A DNA stretch of 64,000 bases from Streptomyces parvus. Lineage in GTDB: Bacteria; Actinomycetota; Actinomycetes; Streptomycetales; Streptomycetaceae. Within the stretch, counting starts at the first letter, position 1. Each line of letters opens with the position of its first letter. The stretch is from positions 186,001-250,000 of the forward strand of contig NZ_BMRY01000008.1 of the NCBI RefSeq assembly GCF_014648875.1, read 5' to 3'. Below are positions 61,227 to 64,000 of this stretch, in pieces. The position numbers and the translations under genes were made by a program. The notes beneath the pieces are model-generated. The model was not told the DNA's origin, made no database searches, and saw only the letters and a program-made list of their open reading frames with translations.

Positions 61227-62645
61227 TCAGTGCAGTCCGGCAAGCTGGAGGAGCAGGGACTTCACTTCGGTGGCCCTGACCCGGTCGGTGAACGCGTGGG
61301 GGGTGGAGCAGAGGATGAGCGGACCTTCGTCGTCGCTCTCGGGGAGGCGGCCGTGGCTGCCGCGAATGGGTGAGGGGTCCAGCGGGACGACCGCCATGCG
61401 GTAGCGCATGCCGAGCTTCTTGCGGGCGACCGCCGAGACGGCCTTGACCCGGACGTAGGGGTCCTCGGGGTCCATGAAGAGCTCGACGGGGTCGTAGCCG
61501 GGTTTGCGGTGGATCTCGACGAGCTGGGCGAAGTCGGGGGCGCGCGCGTCGTCGAGCCAGTAGTAGTACGTGAACCAGGCGTCCTTCTCCGCGACGGCGA
61601 CCAGTTCGCCGGAGCGGGGGTGGTCCAGGTGGTGCTCCTTCTTGCCCTCGTCGTCGAGGAGCTGCTCGATGCCGGGCAGGTCCGCGAGGGCGGCCCGGGT
61701 CTCCTCCAGGTCCTCGGGACGGCGTACGTAGATGTGGGCGAGCTGGTGGTCGGCGACGGCGAACGCACGGGAGGCCATCGGGTCCAGGTATTCCATGCCG
61801 TCCTGGGTGTGGACCTCCAGCAGGCCCGCCCGGCGCAGGGCCCGGTTGATGTCGACCGGGCGGTTCACGCGGGTGATGCCGTATTCGGAGAGCGCGACGA
61901 CCGTACGGCCTTCGGCCCGGGCGTCGGCCAGCAGCGGGGCGATCGCCCGGTCCAGGTCGGCGGCGGCCCGGTGGGATCGGGGGTCGTCGGGGCCGAAGCG
62001 CTGGAGGTCGTAGTCGAGGTGGGGCAGATAGCAGAGGGCGAGGTCGGGGGTGCGGGTGGCGATGATGTGCCGGGTGGCGTCGATGATCCACTGGGAGGAG
62101 ACGAGGTCGGCGCCGGGGCCCCAGAAGTGGAAGAGGGGGAACGTGCCGAGTTTGTCGGTCAGTTCGTCGTGCAGGGCGGGCGGCCGGGTGTAGCAGTCGG
62201 GTTCCTTGCGGCCGTCGGCGTAGTAGACGGGGCGCGGGGTGACGGTCCAGTCGGTGTCGGCGCCCATCGCGTACCACCAGCAGATGTTGGCGACCGTGTA
62301 GCCGGGGTGGGCGCGACGGGCGGCGTCCCAGAGTCTGTCGCCCTCGACGAGCCCGTTGTGCTGCCGCCAGAGAAGGACGTCGCCGAGTTCGCGGAAGTAC
62401 CAGCCGTTGGCGACGATGCCGTGTTCGGCGGGCATCGCACCGGTGAGGAAGGTGGACTGGGCGGCGCAGGTGACGGCCGGCAGCACCGTGGACAGCGGTG
62501 CCTGTGCACCCCGCTCCCCCAGGGCCCGGAGGTTCGGCATGTGGGCCAGCAGCTGGGGGGTGAGGCCGACGACGTCGAGGACGAGGAGGGGGGTGGGGCC
62601 ACCGGTCCCCTGTGCGGATTCCGTTCCGGGTTCGGGCGCGCTCAT
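61227..62645 (-). CDS. Nucleotide pyrophosphatase/phosphodiesterase-like protein (EboF-like)
   Basis: Alkaline-phosphatase-superfamily enzyme of 472 residues. Metal-binding VLDVVGLTP near residue 22, nucleophile region AVTCAAQSTFLTG near 58 with Thr as candidate nucleophile, AEHGIVANGWYF, YLPHLDYDLQRFG near 200, VALSEYGIT near 240 and a His ligand near ADHQLAHIYV. ATG overlaps the EboE stop (ATGA). Such phosphodiesterases are encoded with EboE and TatD-type hydrolases in ebo clusters. Confidence 0.82.
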   Translation of the reverse strand: MSAPEPGTESAQGTGGPTPLLVLDVVGLTPQLLAHMPNLRALGERGAQAPLSTVLPAVTCAAQSTFLTGAMPAEHGIVANGWYFRELGDVLLWRQHNGLVEGDRLWDAARRAHPGYTVANICWWYAMGADTDWTVTPRPVYYADGRKEPDCYTRPPALHDELTDKLGTFPLFHFWGPGADLVSSQWIIDATRHIIATRTPDLALCYLPHLDYDLQRFGPDDPRSHRAAADLDRAIAPLLADARAEGRTVVALSEYGITRVNRPVDINRALRRAGLLEVHTQDGMEYLDPMASRAFAVADHQLAHIYVRRPEDLEETRAALADLPGIEQLLDDEGKKEHHLDHPRSGELVAVAEKDAWFTYYYWLDDARAPDFAQLVEIHRKPGYDPVELFMDPEDPYVRVKAVSAVARKKLGMRYRMAVVPLDPSPIRGSHGRLPESDDEGPLILCSTPHAFTDRVRATEVKSLLLQLAGLH

Positions 62646-63817
62646 GGCAGTTCCTTGAGGCCGAGGTCGACCAGGAGGTCGCGGGCGAGGGTGAGTTCGG
62701 CGGCGATGCCGTCGGCGAGCTGGGTGCGGGTGCGGGGCCGTAGCTCCGCCGGCAGCGCCTGCCAGGTGTACGTCTCCACCTCCAGGTGCCGGGTCAGCGG
62801 CGCGGGTCCGCCGACGAGCCGGGCGAGCGTGTCCCGGAGCACGGACAGCGTCGAGGTCAGCGGGGGCGCCGGGGGTGCGTGCAGCGGTACGTGGAAGTGG
62901 GCGCGCCAGGGGGTGGAGTCCGGGAGCGCCCGGCCGGCGACGGCCTCGTCGAGGTCGTCGGTGCCGCGCAGTCCGGCCGCCGTGCTGGTGCGGGTCTGGT
63001 GCAGGAAGCGGGGTTCGGCGAACGCGGCGAGCGCGGTGCGGACCTCGGGCAGATGCGGGTCCTCGGCGTGCAGGGCGGCGGAGAGCTGGGACTTGACGAT
63101 GCGGATGCCGGCGGCGGCCAGGGCGTCGAGGGCGGTCGCGGGGTCCTCGAAGGAGGTGGCGAGGTGGCAGGTGTCGACGCAGATGCCGATGCGGTCGTGG
63201 CCGACGTCGGTGAGCGGGGCGATCGCGTCGGCGGTGGTCTCGACCGTGCAGCCCGGTTCCGGTTCGAGGCCGATACGGATGGACTTGCCCGTCATCTCGG
63301 CCAGGGCGTCGAGGCGCTGGGCGAGGGTGGTGAGGGCGGAGCGCGCGGTGCGGGCCGCCTCGGGGTCGCCGTCGTAGGGGGTGCGCCAGGCGAGGGGCAG
63401 GGTGGAGATCGTGCCCTCGGTGGCGTCGTCGGGGAGCAGGGCGGCCAGCAGACGGGCGAGGTCGGTGGTGTGGGAGAGGCGGTCGGGTTCGGTCCAGTCC
63501 GGCCGGTAGACCCGGTATTTGACCTCGTCGGCGCCGAACCCCTCGTACGGGAAACCGTTGAGGGTGACCACTTCGAGGCCGCGGCTGTCGAGTTCGGAGC
63601 GCAGGGCGCGCAGTTCGGCGGGGTCGTTGATCAGGGTGCGGGCGGCGTCCCGGGCGAGCCAGAGGCCGATGCCGAGCCGGTCCCGGCCGAGTCGGCGGCG
63701 GACGGGTTCGCAGTGGTCGCGGAGCTGGGCGCGGACGCCGTCGAGGGTTTCGGCGGGGTGGACGTTGGTGCAGTAGGCGAGGTGGACGGTGGAGCCGTCG
63801 GGGTGGCGGAAGCGCAT
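62642..63817 (-). CDS. eboE: EboE-like metabolite traffic protein
   Basis: TIM-barrel protein of 391 residues matching EboE, a sugar-isomerase-like component of the ebo cluster known from cyanobacterial scytonemin loci and found in many bacteria. Signature pieces: LAYCTNVHPAETL near residue 14, VVTLNGFPYEGFGADEVK near 95, IGLEPEPGCTVET near 195 and GICVDTCHLATSFE near 222. Starts 7 nt after the TatD-like gene. Substrate unknown; the cluster is proposed to move a metabolite precursor across the membrane. Confidence 0.85.
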   Translation of the reverse strand: MRFRHPDGSTVHLAYCTNVHPAETLDGVRAQLRDHCEPVRRRLGRDRLGIGLWLARDAARTLINDPAELRALRSELDSRGLEVVTLNGFPYEGFGADEVKYRVYRPDWTEPDRLSHTTDLARLLAALLPDDATEGTISTLPLAWRTPYDGDPEAARTARSALTTLAQRLDALAEMTGKSIRIGLEPEPGCTVETTADAIAPLTDVGHDRIGICVDTCHLATSFEDPATALDALAAAGIRIVKSQLSAALHAEDPHLPEVRTALAAFAEPRFLHQTRTSTAAGLRGTDDLDEAVAGRALPDSTPWRAHFHVPLHAPPAPPLTSTLSVLRDTLARLVGGPAPLTRHLEVETYTWQALPAELRPRTRTQLADGIAAELTLARDLLVDLGLKELP

Positions 63818-63824
63818 GGCCGCC

Positions 63825-64000
63825 TCACTCCCCGCCGCGCAGGATGGAGTTGCCCTCGTGGAGCGGGTCGGGGGTGAGCACGTCCAGCTGGAGGCGGCCG
63901 CTCTGGCCGTAGAAGGCGACCGGGTTGCGCCACAGGACCTGGTCGACGTCGTCCTCGGTGAACCCGGCCTTCAGCATGGCGTCGGCGACCTTGCGGGTCT
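63825..64000 (-). CDS. TatD-family metal-dependent hydrolase, C-terminal fragment at window edge
   Basis: The last 57 codons are visible: KVADAMLKAGFTEDDVDQVL, then WRNPVAFYGQSGRL and a tail ending ILRGGE. This matches the C-terminus of the TatD-like hydrolases of ebo clusters (EboB position). Rest lies beyond the window. Its stop is 7 nt from the eboE start. Confidence 0.72.
   Translation of the reverse strand, partial: TRKVADAMLKAGFTEDDVDQVLWRNPVAFYGQSGRLQLDVLTPDPLHEGNSILRGGE

Overview
The window is very GC-rich, with G/C-dominated third positions, frequent GTG and TTG starts and dense ATGA/GTGA overlaps. It carries typical actinomycete families: WhiJ-type regulator trio, DUF397, class F sortase, CYP154/CYP157-like P450s, DUF5753, and one bldA-type TTA codon. 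It is almost certainly a Streptomyces chromosome arm or near-arm segment. No replication origin, integrase, transposase or CRISPR array was seen.

Layout. (1) 1-3915: choline to glycine betaine operon on the minus strand (betB, betA, ProV-type ATPase cut by the window edge). (2) 4267-7681: minus-strand operon of an EXXR-less CYP157-like P450, a CYP154-like P450 and an ATP-grasp protein. (3) 8101-14800: two-component system, small secreted anchor-like protein, class F sortase, secreted sphingomyelinase, N-formylglutamate amidohydrolase, and a membrane protein. (4) 14899-25157: DNA-modification/restriction island. A DndB-like gene is divergent, through back-to-back promoters, from an HTH-methylase-specificity fusion, followed by a complete type I system hsdM-hsdS-hsdR. 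(5) 25229-36664: regulatory and putative conflict genes. These are a DUF397/XRE/HATPase trio, an unknown protein with an IHGGV tail, a MoxR/VWA-metallopeptidase/unknown triad, a soluble Ser/Thr kinase, and a UvrD-like helicase with a possible RelE-like N-terminus. (6) 36767-42379: envelope genes (L,D-transpeptidase, FemX-like transferase, response regulator-kinase-lipoprotein operon). (7) 42405-48415: ribose operon rbsR-rbsA-rbsCB fusion-rbsK-rbsD with two tandem LacI-type operators. (8) 48600-58512: accessory region beside tRNA-Leu(GAG). It holds a large SF1 helicase, decayed Hsp70 and helicase fragments, a TTA-containing zinc-ribbon gene, and a DUF262-HNH-RAMA protein that looks like a modification-dependent restriction enzyme. 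(9) 58677-64000: DUF2254 membrane protein, then an ebo-like minus-strand cluster (TatD-type hydrolase, EboE, EboF-like phosphodiesterase) followed by a Tat-exported sugar-isomerase-like protein.

How it fits together. Housekeeping blocks (osmoprotectant synthesis, ribose uptake, envelope signalling, ebo) alternate with two defence-rich blocks, 14.9-36.7 kb and 48.6-58.4 kb. The second abuts a tRNA gene and contains a decayed paralogue of the helicase seen in the first, which suggests gain and loss of the same kind of cassette. The most interesting candidates for an undescribed system are the DUF262-HNH-RAMA/zinc-ribbon pair, the DndB-like/HTH-M-S module sharing a divergent promoter beside a type I system, and the MoxR-VWA triad with the IHGGV protein next door. 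All functional assignments come from reading motifs, not from searches.
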